From contig JAKTTT010000047.1 in NCBI GenBank assembly GCA_030581615.1, positions 103,374 through 167,373 on the forward strand: 64,000 nt of DNA, in the 5' to 3' direction. Position 1 is the first letter of the stretch; each line of letters begins with the position of its first letter. The position numbers and the translations under genes are program-made. Positions 10,284 to 20,184 of the stretch are shown here, piece by piece. The notes under the pieces were generated by a model that was not told the DNA's origin, made no database searches, and saw only the letters and a program-made list of their open reading frames with translations. Source of the DNA: Alloascoidea africana. Lineage: Eukaryota > Ascomycota > Alloascoideomycetes > Alloascoideales > Alloascoideaceae.

Positions 10284-10804
10284 CGTTCCGATCACCAAAA
10301 ATCTATCCACTTGATCGTTCCCGTTTCTTCGATTTCTGGGCAGCGGGCCAAGAAAAATCAAAAAAAAGAGGAGAGAATCCCGACAACATACGAAGAAGAA
10401 GAAAAAAAAAAAAAGATTGTAGGCGCCGCAATTTTGGGTATCGCGTACCTATGGAGGCGGGCGAAACGCAGAGACGATAACGTGAACAATAGTTGCAGCA
10501 GCCCCCTTAGCGAAATAAGCGAACCCAGCAATCAGATCAATTATCAAAGTTGATTATTAGAACCATTCTAAAACGAATAAACTGAAATACTTGATTGTTT
10601 AATCCAATATCAGGAAAAAGTATAAGAAAAAAAAATTGAAAGTTTTTGTGTAATCTCCTCATCTTACAATACAAGTGTTGAAACAATGTGATGATTTAAA
10701 TTAAAAGGTTTCTATGCCTTTTCGTCCCTATATATATATATATATGAAAAACACATGCTCATCTCTCTCTTCCCTGTCAATCTTGTTCTTGTCAAACAGT
10801 TGAG
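10284..10804. other. bZIP-B promoter and NAN1 3' region
   Basis: 520 bp without a gene. It holds an A-rich tract (about 10398-10414) and an alternating TA run at about 10730-10745. The part next to bZIP-B resembles the promoter of copy A. Confidence 0.5.
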
Positions 10805-13483
10805 CTAATTTCTTTCACTTCCAAGAACTCTTAAAACATTGTTGAAAAGAGAATCCAAATTGGAACTCTCCGCATTCTCAAATACAGGATCAAATGCAGA
10901 CATTGAGAGTACTCTACCCGTTCGATCTTCATCTTCATCCTGTTCATCATCCTCTACTTCACTTTCCTCATCTTTGCCTGCTCTCACCAACGGTCTAGAA
11001 ATATCATCAATTGCTTTCGCTTGTTCATATAGTGCATATATCTGATCTTCAAATTCTTGTATCGATTCTCCATTCTTCTCCTCCTCCTCTTCTTCTGTTT
11101 TGCCATCATCCTCTATGGCCCTAATTTCTTTTATTATTCCAATTCTGCTTTTCACATCTACAAATGCAAACGATCCGTTGCCCATAGATTGAACCCCCGC
11201 GATAACAGTATCGTGCAACTGGATATACTGAGGTAGAGGCGATGAAGGTGAAAAAATCAACAGTTTACATCTAAGTTCATTCGACTGTGATGAAATGTAA
11301 TTCGCAGCAATCGCAAATAACTTCTCTTGTTGATCCACCGCTATCAAACTACGTCCATGTGTAGGAGTATTGATCTTTGCGGACCATTCGAGACAGTTTG
11401 TCAACGGATTCCAAACCACAAGTCTTGTTTTGGACAATGCAACAATGTGGGAATCCACAATGTGTGCTGCTCGAACCCGTGATCCTAAAATCGGTGGAAT
11501 CACATATCTTTCACTGATTGCAAACAGATCCGTTTCAATCAATCGTAAAGAGGACTCAAACCCAAGAATGATGAAACTTGCGTCTTGGGACCAACTCAGG
11601 GAAACAGCCTGTGATGAAAGTGCTGTTGATGAAAGAACTCTTCTAATAGACCACGAGACTTGCTTCCCCCGATTTCTCGACGAAGCTTCCCGTTCATCTA
11701 TCTTTTTTGGAAGTCTGGGCCGCCATAATCGAACCCCACCGTAGTTATCGGCAGTAAGAAACGCCAGTCCCTTATGGAAACTGGATGGAGCAGGAATAAT
11801 ACACACAACAGATTTCCCAGCACCATGTGGAACAGAAACTCTAGTTGTTAACTCCCATTCATTTGAATTTCCCCTATACTTGCCCTTTTTATCTGTACTT
11901 GTTGTTGTTGTTCCGTTGAATTTCCAAAACTTTAGGTTGATTTCTGTATCATCTTTAGACAACAGGCCATCAATTGAAGGAACCTGTTTTTCATCCACCG
12001 TTGCCATCCATTCTCCATCATTTGTAAAAGCCAATTGTGTGACTTTAGGGTCAGGAATGTTTTCTTCATTCAGAATTTTACCCGTTGGTATGGTATCGGA
12101 AACAGCTTGCATAAAACATTGTTCATTTTTAACTGTATCGTACACTTGAACCTGCGCTGTATTCGATCCAGTTGGGAAATAGAGATTTTTTGTTTGAGGA
12201 TGAACTTGGAAATAGGTCGTATAATCCCTTGGTGATTTCCGCATTTCATTCAGATTCTTACGTTTTTTACCCTTTTTCTTCTCCTCGATTGATGGAAGCT
12301 TGTTGAAAGCTGCTTTCACACCACTGACCAAAAGACGACTTTCTAGTTCAATAGCTGATAACACAAGTGTATCCTCAATCTCAGGAGTCTCCAATGAACT
12401 TCCTAGAGACAGAGCGTATAATTCATCATTCGCATCAACAACAATACCTTTAATTTCGCCTGGTAATCGAGGTAAATACTGAACCCGGTTTGTTTCCAAT
12501 TGCCAGAAAATCAATACTTTTTCTTTACCTCCGGATAGCAAATAATTACCGCCCAGTGAAAATTCTACAATATGGACTTGATCAGCATGCCATCTCAAAC
12601 CTCTCGAATCACTCCATTCTTTGGTTCCATCATTACCATTTGCAAACGAATAATTCACTGCAATTATTCCTGAAGTGTGGCCCAACGCCGTGACTCCATT
12701 ATCCGATATAGCCATTGTGGAAATGTCTCCATGTTGATTCAACTCCTTTTGACCACGAAAATGAACAGACGATCTGATGATTTTGGCCTCTGTATCTTCA
12801 TAAGATAGTTCAAGCGCCCTGACATTTCTGACTGAAGAGGAATCTTTCTTTTTCGTCAATGCAAATGAAAATATAAAAAACTTGCCATTTTTGGATATCC
12901 CGTAGTGTCCAAGACCAGAAAATGAAATGAGCTTGGTGGCGCTCCATGTATATGCTGATGGATCGTCATCTTCATCCTCCTCTTGCTCATCATCATCATT
13001 GTTGTTGTTGTTGTTGGTCCTTGTAAAGTTCATTAAATGAGTATTACGCTTCTTCTTTGAGCTCTCCTCACCCTTCGAATTATCCACTTGTTCTGGAGTA
13101 GAACAGATTGCCAGAATTGATCGGCCATTGTTAAATATCCTCAATATAGAAATCACAGTTACACCAAGTTGGAACGTCCCAGGTATAGGGAAAGAAGTCT
13201 TTCGTCTCCAGTTCACAACAGTAACCTCTCCTGACTTTTGAATTATCCATAAAATGTCTGCATTTGAAGGATCAAGATGTGCACTCACACATTCTTCCAC
13301 CCCAGTATTGATGGTTCGAATACATTGTTTCGTTACAATTAGGTATACTCGAACTTCAGAAGGAAACAAAACTAGAACGTATTTGCTATCTGGTGAAAAG
13401 ATGGGATTCACTCGAAGTTGAGTACACCCGATTAAAGATGAAAGCTTCCAGGATGCTCGGCCAGACATAGATACAGAACTCAT
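10805..13483 (-). CDS. NAN1: Nan1/Utp17 (WDR75) t-UTP subunit of the SSU processome
   Basis: An 892-aa WD-repeat protein, close to the 896 aa of S. cerevisiae Nan1. The N-terminal part (PIFSPDSKYVLV, EVRVYLIVTKQCIRTI) and the block WHADQVHIVEFSLGGNYLLSGGKE followed by LPRLPG match the WDR75/Utp17 pattern. The family belongs to the t-UTP (UTP-A) complex, which links rDNA transcription to early 18S pre-rRNA processing in the nucleolus. Acidic tracts (residues about 150-175 and near the C-terminus) are typical of such factors. The ATG at 13483 starts the continuous frame. A basic open stretch, NKKRKRHKPSGTV, reads in frame just upstream and could come from a short extra exon, so the N-terminus may be longer. 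It is divergent from RPB10 with a 227-bp shared promoter. Confidence 0.88.
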   Translation of the reverse strand: MSSVSMSGRASWKLSSLIGCTQLRVNPIFSPDSKYVLVLFPSEVRVYLIVTKQCIRTINTGVEECVSAHLDPSNADILWIIQKSGEVTVVNWRRKTSFPIPGTFQLGVTVISILRIFNNGRSILAICSTPEQVDNSKGEESSKKKRNTHLMNFTRTNNNNNNDDDEQEEDEDDDPSAYTWSATKLISFSGLGHYGISKNGKFFIFSFALTKKKDSSSVRNVRALELSYEDTEAKIIRSSVHFRGQKELNQHGDISTMAISDNGVTALGHTSGIIAVNYSFANGNDGTKEWSDSRGLRWHADQVHIVEFSLGGNYLLSGGKEKVLIFWQLETNRVQYLPRLPGEIKGIVVDANDELYALSLGSSLETPEIEDTLVLSAIELESRLLVSGVKAAFNKLPSIEEKKKGKKRKNLNEMRKSPRDYTTYFQVHPQTKNLYFPTGSNTAQVQVYDTVKNEQCFMQAVSDTIPTGKILNEENIPDPKVTQLAFTNDGEWMATVDEKQVPSIDGLLSKDDTEINLKFWKFNGTTTTSTDKKGKYRGNSNEWELTTRVSVPHGAGKSVVCIIPAPSSFHKGLAFLTADNYGGVRLWRPRLPKKIDEREASSRNRGKQVSWSIRRVLSSTALSSQAVSLSWSQDASFIILGFESSLRLIETDLFAISERYVIPPILGSRVRAAHIVDSHIVALSKTRLVVWNPLTNCLEWSAKINTPTHGRSLIAVDQQEKLFAIAANYISSQSNELRCKLLIFSPSSPLPQYIQLHDTVIAGVQSMGNGSFAFVDVKSRIGIIKEIRAIEDDGKTEEEEEEKNGESIQEFEDQIYALYEQAKAIDDISRPLVRAGKDEESEVEDDEQDEDEDRTGRVLSMSAFDPVFENAESSNLDSLFNNVLRVLGSERN

Positions 13484-13600
13484 AACTGTACCAGAGGGCT
13501 TGTGTCTCTTTCTCTTTTTATTGGGTTGAAATTCGAGTGCTTCCCAATGTATGTGAAAGTCTTTTAATTTTCACTTTTTTTCAGAAAGATACAAAAAAAA

Positions 13601-13627
13601 AAAATTTTGGGTGATGAGGACGGGTAA
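13601..13627 (+). promoter_or_regulatory. RRPE-like, PAC-like and Reb1-like elements in the NAN1-RPB10 promoter
   Basis: Three adjacent motifs lie in the 227-bp divergent promoter: AAAATTTT (13601-13608, RRPE-like), GATGAG (13613-13618, PAC core) and CGGGTAA (13621-13627, Reb1 consensus). In budding yeast this set marks ribosome-biogenesis and RNA polymerase I/III subunit genes. Binding here is inferred. Confidence 0.6.
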
Positions 13628-13710
13628 CCTCTTACCATCCTCAGATGGAAATTTTTGGGTAAACGAAAAAAAAAAAAAAGTACACACTATACTTTCACTC
13701 GAGACGCACA

Positions 13711-14120
13711 ATGATTATCCCCGTTCGCTGCTTTTCGTGCGGAAAGGTATGTAGTTTGTGATATATGGAGCAGTATAAAGGAATCAGAAGGATCTTACTA
13801 ACGCGTTTTGGGGGTATGGGATTACAGGTGGTGGGTGATAAGTGGGAGACGTATCTTTCGTTGCTACAAGATGAGAACATGACAGAAGGGTATGACTGGA
13901 CAAAACAACAGACAGCGACGCGTGGACTCTAACTCTTAATAGTGATGCTCTTGATAAACTGGGATTGAAGCGGTACTGCTGTCGCAGAATGGTGGTATGT
14001 TCTTGTTTTCTTGTACGCTCACGAAGATTGTTTCTAACGGCTCGGGAAAAGCTCACGCATGTGGACTTGATTGAAAAGTTTTTACGATACAACCCTCTCG
14101 AAAAGAAAGACATCAACTAG
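13711..14120 (+). CDS. RPB10: RNA polymerases I, II and III common subunit Rpb10
   Basis: Four exons: 13711-13746, 13828-13889, 13943-13994 and 14052-14120. They total 219 nt and give 72 aa. The product begins [12 protein letters not shown], continues [14 protein letters not shown] and [19 protein letters not shown], and ends NPLEKKDIN. It has the zinc ligands CxxC near the N-terminus and the CC pair typical of Rpb10 (ABC10-beta). All three introns have GTATG donors and a CTAAC branch site. In intron 2 the branch site is only about 10 nt from the AG. Rpb10 is a structural subunit shared by all three nuclear RNA polymerases. No exon is long enough to appear as a long open frame, so this gene is easy to miss. 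Confidence 0.97.
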
Positions 14121-14309
14121 CCCTTATGTATTTAGAAATGGAAATGAAACTGGAACTGTTCTTTTAGCACTTTCGTCCCGTAGAGCCCGTCGCCCGTAGC
14201 GTTTTGGCGCTAAGTAAGCTTTCTCAGGTGACCTCCGCAATCATCATCCAACCACCATCCGCATCTGATTCTGATTCTGGTTTCTGTCCTCGCTTCTCAG
14301 GAGATCCCA

Positions 14310-17186
14310 ATGGCAAATCTTCGGCTTCTCCAGCGGACCTTCCGTGCGGCCCAGGTGTCAAAGTGCAATGTGCACTCCGTCACCCGTGGCATGCCCCGTT
14401 CTTCTCTGCTGATATCGTCCAGCCAGATCGGGCCTCGCGTCCAGGTGTCGCCCCTTAGGAACCCATGCTTTCAATATCACCACCACTACGGTGCCCGCCA
14501 AATATCTTTCAGTTCGATCCCGAAATTGCTGGCCAGGGCTATAAAGGTTCCCGCAAGTGTGGGTAGTGTTGCCTTCGCCGGTGCCTCCTATGTCACCTAC
14601 AAAGTTCAAGGTACGATCACGGTTCTTCTCCTGTTGCTGCCTGTTCAAAGATCATTCGAGGGAATTCTTTTTTTTTTTTCGTCTTTCCAAGACCAAAGTG
14701 GTACTAACTGGTTTTTTTTTAATACTTTTTTTTTTTCAACAGAGGCCTCGACTTATACGCAAGACCAAATCAGCAAAGTGACAGATTTCGTTTCTGATTC
14801 TTGGTCAAGTGCAAAAGACATTGTTGATGGAATTGAGCTTCCCTCTTTTGAGTTTGACTTTGACATGTTCAAATCACAAACTGCAAATGGAGAAAATAGC
14901 AGCGGTAAGAACGCTCCCCCTCCTCCTGGAAATGATGGTCAAGGCGGTGGTGATCCATCGTCGGGTTCTGATTCGGCTGCTGCCGGTGCTACTCTTGCCG
15001 GTGCCACAGGCATGATGATGAACTCGCAAAATGACGATGAAGAATCGGAGTACGAAATGATGCATTTGACAAAACAGATGATTGAAATACGAAACATTTT
15101 GCAGAGAATAGACCAGTCTGATACTCTTCAACTTCCATCAATAGTCGTCATTGGATCGCAAAGTTCGGGCAAATCCTCTGTTTTGGAGGCAATTGTAGGC
15201 CACGAGTTTCTACCAAAGGGATCAAATATGGTTACCAGAAGACCTATAGAATTGACTCTTGTGAATACCCCCAACAGCGCTTCCGAATATGGCGAATTCC
15301 CTTCGCTTGGAATGACAAAGATTACAGATTTTACACAAATTCAAAAGATTTTAACAGATCTCAACCTTTCCGTGCCACCATCCCAAACGATATCCGACGA
15401 TCCGATACAACTGACCATCTATTCACCAAACATTCCAGATCTGACACTGATAGATTTGCCTGGTTACATTCAAGTCGAATCTGCAGACCAACCAGCTGCT
15501 CTTAAAAGCAAAATCAAAGAAGTTTGCGACAAGTATATCCAAGCACCAAACATCATTCTGGCAATTTCAGCTGCAGATGTCGATTTGGCAAACTCTTCGG
15601 CTCTAAGAGCAAGTCGTCTCATTGACCCACACGGTGAGAGAACCATTGGTGTTGTCACCAAAATGGATCTTGTCGATCCTACTAGAGCCTCCAGTATCCT
15701 TACAAATAAAAACTATCCTTTAAGAATGGGTTATGTGGGAGTCGTGACCAAAACCCCTCAGAGCAGTCTTTTTCGACGTTCTTCAAACGTTGGAAAGATA
15801 ATTTCGCAAAATGAACAGTCGTATTTTTCAAGACATGAGGAGTTTGACGAATTAAACGTGGGTACTATTTTACTAAGAAAAAAACTCATGAGTGTTTTGG
15901 AAAAGTCAATGGCAAATAGTCTTCAACCAACATGTGATGCTATTAACCAGGAACTGGAGGAAGCAACCTACAGATTCAAAGTTGAGTATAATGATCGATC
16001 TTTGACACCTGAAACTTACCTAGCCGGATCTATCGATTCCTTCAAACTGGCGTTCAAGGATTTCTCTTCTTCTTTTGGCCGTAATGAAGTTAAATCGTTG
16101 CTGCGCAGTGAATTAGATCAAAGGGTGCTCGATTTATTGGCCCAGCGCTATTGGAATAAACCAGTCGCGTCGGACCCAAAGAGTGGTCGAGAGTCTGTGG
16201 GATTGCTTGAGCCTTCCATCTCGGTACTCCCACAAGCTTCTCCTGATGACATTTACTGGCATAGAAAGCTTGACGCTTCAACTTCAAGCCTGACTAAACT
16301 AGGCGTCGGACGGTTGTCCACAACTCTGGTAACAGATGCCCTTCTCTCGGAAATGGATAGGCTTGTTGATGTCACAACTTTCAAGGGCCATCCATTTGCT
16401 CGAAATGCAATTCAAGAGGCTGCAGCAACAATTCTTAACCGTCGCTTCTACTCAACAGCTGATCAGGTTGAAAACTGCATCAAGCCATACAAATATGAGA
16501 TTGAAATTGAGGATCGAGAATGGAATTTCTCTAGAGAACACTCTTTGAGGTTGTTGAAGGAAGAGTTGTCCCAGTGTGAGGAGGCCTTTGTCGTTTTGAA
16601 AAAGTCTATTGGAGGCAGGAAGTTGAGCCAGGTCATGTCGTTTATTGAAACTACGCGTAACCGAAGAAAAGATGATAACAGTCCGTTAACCATTAGAGAA
16701 GGATCTGATGCTTTTGGATTTAGTCAAGCTCTTCTCAGCCGAGGTCGAGAGGCCCTGTTTTTGCGAGATAGAGCAGATATCCTCAAGATGAGAATGATGG
16801 CAATCAAATCTACACAATGCAAAACTAAAGATAACAAATATTTTTGTCCTGAAATCTTCCTCGATGTTGTTGCAGACAAATTGACCCATACCGCAGTTTT
16901 GTTTTTAAACGTTGAGCTTTTGTCTGATTTCTACTACAACTTCCCACGTGAATTGGACACACGTTTAGGAACAAGTCTGACAAAAGAACAGGTCGAAGCG
17001 TTTGCAAAAGAAGATCCAAAGATAAAGAGACACATAGAGTTGCAACAGAGGAAAGAATTACTGGAGCTTGCTTTGGAAAAAATTGAAGATGTGATTGCTT
17101 TACAGAAATCAAAGAGCAGAGCACCCGTTTCCAATATAAATAGTGAAGGTCCATTGTCAATGTCCAGGTTAAGGAATTTTCGTTGA
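14310..17186 (+). CDS. MGM1: Mgm1/OPA1-type dynamin GTPase of mitochondrial inner-membrane fusion
   Basis: Exons 14310-14610 and 14743-17186 give 914 aa (yeast 902). The N-terminus is a basic mitochondrial presequence, followed by a hydrophobic anchor at about residues 80-98. The segment AAAGATLAGATGMMMN (about 178-192) sits where rhomboid Pcp1 cleaves Mgm1 to make the short form. The GTPase domain has G1 GSQSSGKSS (about 234), TRRP, G3 DLPGY and G4 TKMDLVD. Stalk and paddle-like regions follow. The intron (14611-14742, GTACGA donor, ACTAAC at 14703-14708, polypyrimidine tract, CAACAG) is 132 nt and contains no in-frame stop. Retention would therefore add 44 mostly hydrophobic residues just after the anchor. 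Splicing is supported because the joined sequence KVQ-EAS aligns with the yeast protein. Confidence 0.95.
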   Translation: MANLRLLQRTFRAAQVSKCNVHSVTRGMPRSSLLISSSQIGPRVQVSPLRNPCFQYHHHYGARQISFSSIPKLLARAIKVPASVGSVAFAGASYVTYKVQGTITVLLLLLPVQRSFEGILFFFSSFQDQSGTNWFFFNTFFFSTEASTYTQDQISKVTDFVSDSWSSAKDIVDGIELPSFEFDFDMFKSQTANGENSSGKNAPPPPGNDGQGGGDPSSGSDSAAAGATLAGATGMMMNSQNDDEESEYEMMHLTKQMIEIRNILQRIDQSDTLQLPSIVVIGSQSSGKSSVLEAIVGHEFLPKGSNMVTRRPIELTLVNTPNSASEYGEFPSLGMTKITDFTQIQKILTDLNLSVPPSQTISDDPIQLTIYSPNIPDLTLIDLPGYIQVESADQPAALKSKIKEVCDKYIQAPNIILAISAADVDLANSSALRASRLIDPHGERTIGVVTKMDLVDPTRASSILTNKNYPLRMGYVGVVTKTPQSSLFRRSSNVGKIISQNEQSYFSRHEEFDELNVGTILLRKKLMSVLEKSMANSLQPTCDAINQELEEATYRFKVEYNDRSLTPETYLAGSIDSFKLAFKDFSSSFGRNEVKSLLRSELDQRVLDLLAQRYWNKPVASDPKSGRESVGLLEPSISVLPQASPDDIYWHRKLDASTSSLTKLGVGRLSTTLVTDALLSEMDRLVDVTTFKGHPFARNAIQEAAATILNRRFYSTADQVENCIKPYKYEIEIEDREWNFSREHSLRLLKEELSQCEEAFVVLKKSIGGRKLSQVMSFIETTRNRRKDDNSPLTIREGSDAFGFSQALLSRGREALFLRDRADILKMRMMAIKSTQCKTKDNKYFCPEIFLDVVADKLTHTAVLFLNVELLSDFYYNFPRELDTRLGTSLTKEQVEAFAKEDPKIKRHIELQQRKELLELALEKIEDVIALQKSKSRAPVSNINSEGPLSMSRLRNFR

Positions 17187-17323
17187 GTAAATAGGACTAC
17201 GTTTTTATTTTATCAATCCTCTTTCTTATAAATATTTAAGTCTAAATATAATAGTAATAGCATTCTGAGGTTATAGGAAATTGAATTTTACAGGCTTTGT
17301 GGTAGACTTGTGTTGACCCACTC

Positions 17324-17434
17324 ATGAATCCCGCACAACCACCACGAAAACGGACTTCATTCAAGACATACGGTAACTGCAAAAATATATGGCATCAACT
17401 CAAGCTCCTTCCGATATGTTACAGGAGGACCTGA
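17324..17434 (+). other. Short upstream ORF overlapping the DUF1746 start
   Basis: A 36-codon ATG frame, starting MNPAQPPRKRTSF, begins 65 bp before the ATG of the next gene and overlaps it out of frame. It could dampen translation or may be outside the transcript. No conservation can be judged. Confidence 0.3.
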
Positions 17435-18286
17435 ATCTCCGACTGACTCCAGACCTCTCGGATCCCTTGCTACAGACACAGATAGGCCATGTCAGCAAGA
17501 TAAAAAGAAAAGAGTTTAACAATCGCATGTTCATGAGCTTATCTGCGATATTCTATGGATGTCTATTACTGGTGTATTTCTCAGAGTAAGTGTCAAGAGG
17601 AAAAGCTTGACTATGGAAGAAAGTAATACATACTAAATTGTAATAGTGCTTCTCTTCTTTTACTCCTGAGGTGTTTCAGTCAACTGGCAAGTGTTCAAGA
17701 ACGGGAGACAAACCCCTAACATTAAATTGATTGCTAACAATTTTAGACCATTGTCGCTGTTTTGCCCCCTACAAATATTCATCCATACCATGAAAGAATA
17801 GTATTGCTATCTATTTTTTTGTCGAATAGCATTTGCATGTTGAAGCATCTACTAGGAACCCCCATAACTCCAGGTCAAGAGATCTCGCAAGGGTATCTTC
17901 ACGGAGGTCTCACTCTAGAAATCATTGGTGAAAGTATGGCGATAAATGTTTCGGTTTGGCTATTTTGATCAAAAATCTAACTAAATTTTGTATGCATATA
18001 AGTACCTCGGTCCAAGTTCTCATTACTGTGTTATGACATTGTACTGTTGGGAATCCAAATAGTAGCCTTTTGCGTCCGATATCCTGGAAAGCCGACAGAC
18101 GCAGAAGCGGAAAATCTTGACCTGGAAGACGACGGGTATAGTGGTCAAATGTCAATTCAAAGCATCAACATTATAGATTCGGTGTATATGGGTTGGACAC
18201 AAAAACGGTTATCGAGGATCTCAAGTACTGTTAATGGCGACGATTCAAACACAATGAACATGTTAAGGATAAATAATCTGGTCTAA
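17389..18286 (+). CDS. DUF1746 family multi-spanning membrane protein
   Basis: Four exons: 17389-17585, 17647-17686, 17747-17933 and 18003-18286 (708 nt, 235 aa). The spliced product matches the fungal DUF1746 pattern: KRKEFNNRMFMSLSAIFYG, then YFSDASLLLLLRCFSQL, then SNSICMLKHLL, QGYLHGGLTLEIIG and a final hydrophobic IVLLGIQIVAF. There are about four membrane segments and an acidic C-terminal tail. Introns 1 and 3 have GTA donors (GTAAGT and GTATGG). Intron 2 (17687-17746) fits only a GC donor, GCAAGT, with a CTAAC branch site and TTTTAG acceptor, because nearby GT sites break the frame. The biochemical role of the family is not known to me. It lies between MGM1 and COQ4 on the same strand. 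Confidence 0.78.
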
Positions 18287-18453
18287 GTCGTTTTCATCAT
18301 CATAGAGATACATACCACTGTGCAGTAGCTTTCTTTCTGTTAAATGGTTCTCGCTTGTCTATTGTATTCCATGTATCAGGAGATTTTTCTCTTTCGAGTG
18401 CCAGGAAATATAGCACCACCACTCCATCGAAACTCCATACTTCACAACCAGTC

Positions 18454-19463
18454 ATGCTGGGCACAATCGTCAAGACGGCTCGGCTCCGCCCTCATTCCAC
18501 AACCCCTTTACTCTCTACTGTCAGAAATAGACAACTTTTCACTGCAGCTGCTATTTCGGGCATTTCAGCACTCAGCAATCTGCTCGGTGGGAAGGATGAA
18601 GGACTTGGCTCCGATAAAAGCCCACGGCAGCATGAACCGTATTTCACAAGACCAGAACCCAACTACCCTGGACATGTACCGTTATATTGTCCTGAAAGAG
18701 TGATGCTTTTTCTAGGCAGCTCTTTTATGGCTTTTTTTCATCCGGAAAGACCTGGTAAGTTGTGATGGATTTGTTCAATGGCTTTCTACTCACGGACTAA
18801 CAAGCTCAAAAAGATATGATCGCTGCGCTTGGAGAAGCAACTGTTCAACCATTTATAGTGACCAAAATGCGTGATGCGATGCTTTCTGATCCTATCGGCC
18901 GACAACTTCTTCGTGAGAAGCCCCGTATCACATCCACTTCGCTGAACCTAGACTATCTGAGAACGCTGCCAAAGACTACCGTTGGTGGGACATATGTCGA
19001 ATGGCTGGATCGCGAAAACGTAAGTCCAGATACTAGAGCCGCAGTCCGCTACATTGACGATCCAGAGGAGGCCTATGTCATGCAAAGATATCGAGAATGC
19101 CATGATTTTTACCATGCAATTACTGGCATGCCCGTTTTTTTGGAAGGTGAGGTAGCGCTCAAGCTATTTGAGTTTTGTCAATTTGGAATTCCAATGGCTG
19201 GATTGGGCGCTTTATTTGCACCGTTAAGGATGAAACCGAAACAGAGAAGACGGCTCCGTGACATTTATTTCCCTTGGGCTATTCAAAATGGGCTTAGGTG
19301 CAAGCCGCTTTTGAACGTTTACTGGGAAAAGGTTTTGGAAGAGGATGCGGACAAATTAAGGCAGAGTTTACAATTGGAACTCCCACCGAACATGAGAGAG
19401 CTTCGCAAAAAGGCAAGAGAAGAGGCTAAAAAAAGGAAAGCTAAAGGTGAGCAAAAGGCGTAA
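18454..19463 (+). CDS. COQ4: Coq4, coenzyme Q biosynthesis protein
   Basis: Exons 18454-18754 and 18814-19463 give 316 aa. The intron has a GTAAGT donor and ACTAAC branch site, and the junction reads [15 protein letters not shown] as in the Coq4 family. The hallmark metal-binding motif HDxxH-(11)-E is intact (HDFYH, then Glu, about residue 196). The N-terminus ([15 protein letters not shown]) is an amphipathic basic presequence for mitochondria. Coq4 sits on the matrix face of the inner membrane in the CoQ synthome and is needed for ring modification of the quinone head. The frame is open further upstream, but 18454 is the first in-frame ATG. The C-terminal tail is Lys/Arg/Glu-rich and ends in KGEQKA. 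Confidence 0.95.
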
Positions 19464-19996
19464 ATGCCAAATGCAAGCGATCAGCTGTTTGATGAATGAT
19501 AAAAAAAGTACAGTAATGAACATTTGTAAATAGCGACTTCTAGCCTATCAAAATAAAAATTTGACCAAATCGCATTCAGAAATTTTTGCCTCGTTTTGGG
19601 GGAATATTCATTTGTGATCATAGTAGCCGCGACGAGTACACAAATCAATTTGGAGAATTCCATTTTTCACTTGAAAAAAGCGGATTAAACTGGACTGGAT
19701 GCTTTCATAAGGTTTTGTTTCAGCAATGTAGTAAAGCAGGGGCCTTTAGTTTTACATGTTTAGAGACTTTCTTAAAAACGAAATAGTGAAGAAGATAAAA
19801 GTTCACATGTCTTAGGTTTGAAGTAGAAGATTTTTCTATTCTGTGTAGTCAAAGGTGACATTTCAACAGCATGATCCTAACAAAAAAACTTCTCAACGCC
19901 TTTTGGTTCGAGACATTCTTCAAAGCCTACAAACTCAGATGTATGAGAGCACTCTGAATACAAGATCTCTACGAGAAAATGAATTCAAAAAAGAAA
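19464..19996. other. Intergenic stretch between COQ4 and tRNA-Pro copy 1
   Basis: AT-rich. The T-run read on the minus strand next to 19997 is the tRNA terminator. No gene seen. Confidence 0.5.
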
Positions 19997-20092
19997 GGGC
20001 CGAGCTGGGAATTGAACCCAGGACCACTCGCAGTCAAGTTTGCTTAACTGTCGCTACCCAAAGCGAGTATCATACTACTAGACCACACGGCC
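19997..20092 (-). tRNA. tRNA-Pro(TGG), intron-containing, copy 1
   Basis: Read on the minus strand it starts GGCCGTGTGGTCTAGTAGTA and ends with a T-arm containing GGGTTCAATTCCC, then CTCGGCCC. The anticodon stem is CTCGC/GCGAG with anticodon TGG. A 24-nt intron sits after position 37, the canonical place. The length is 96 nt. A T-run lies just 3' as the Pol III terminator. Confidence 0.95.
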
Positions 20093-20184
20093 GATTTTTG
20101 AAATAAAAATTTTATCCTTCTTTTTGATCTAAATTTATTTTACACAACAGTAAAAATTTACAACCTTGTGAGCTTTATAAAAAA

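Noticed and set aside
13695-14116. Minus-strand frames of 61 and 110 codons opposite RPB10
   Set aside because: Shadows; the plus strand codes the four exons of RPB10.
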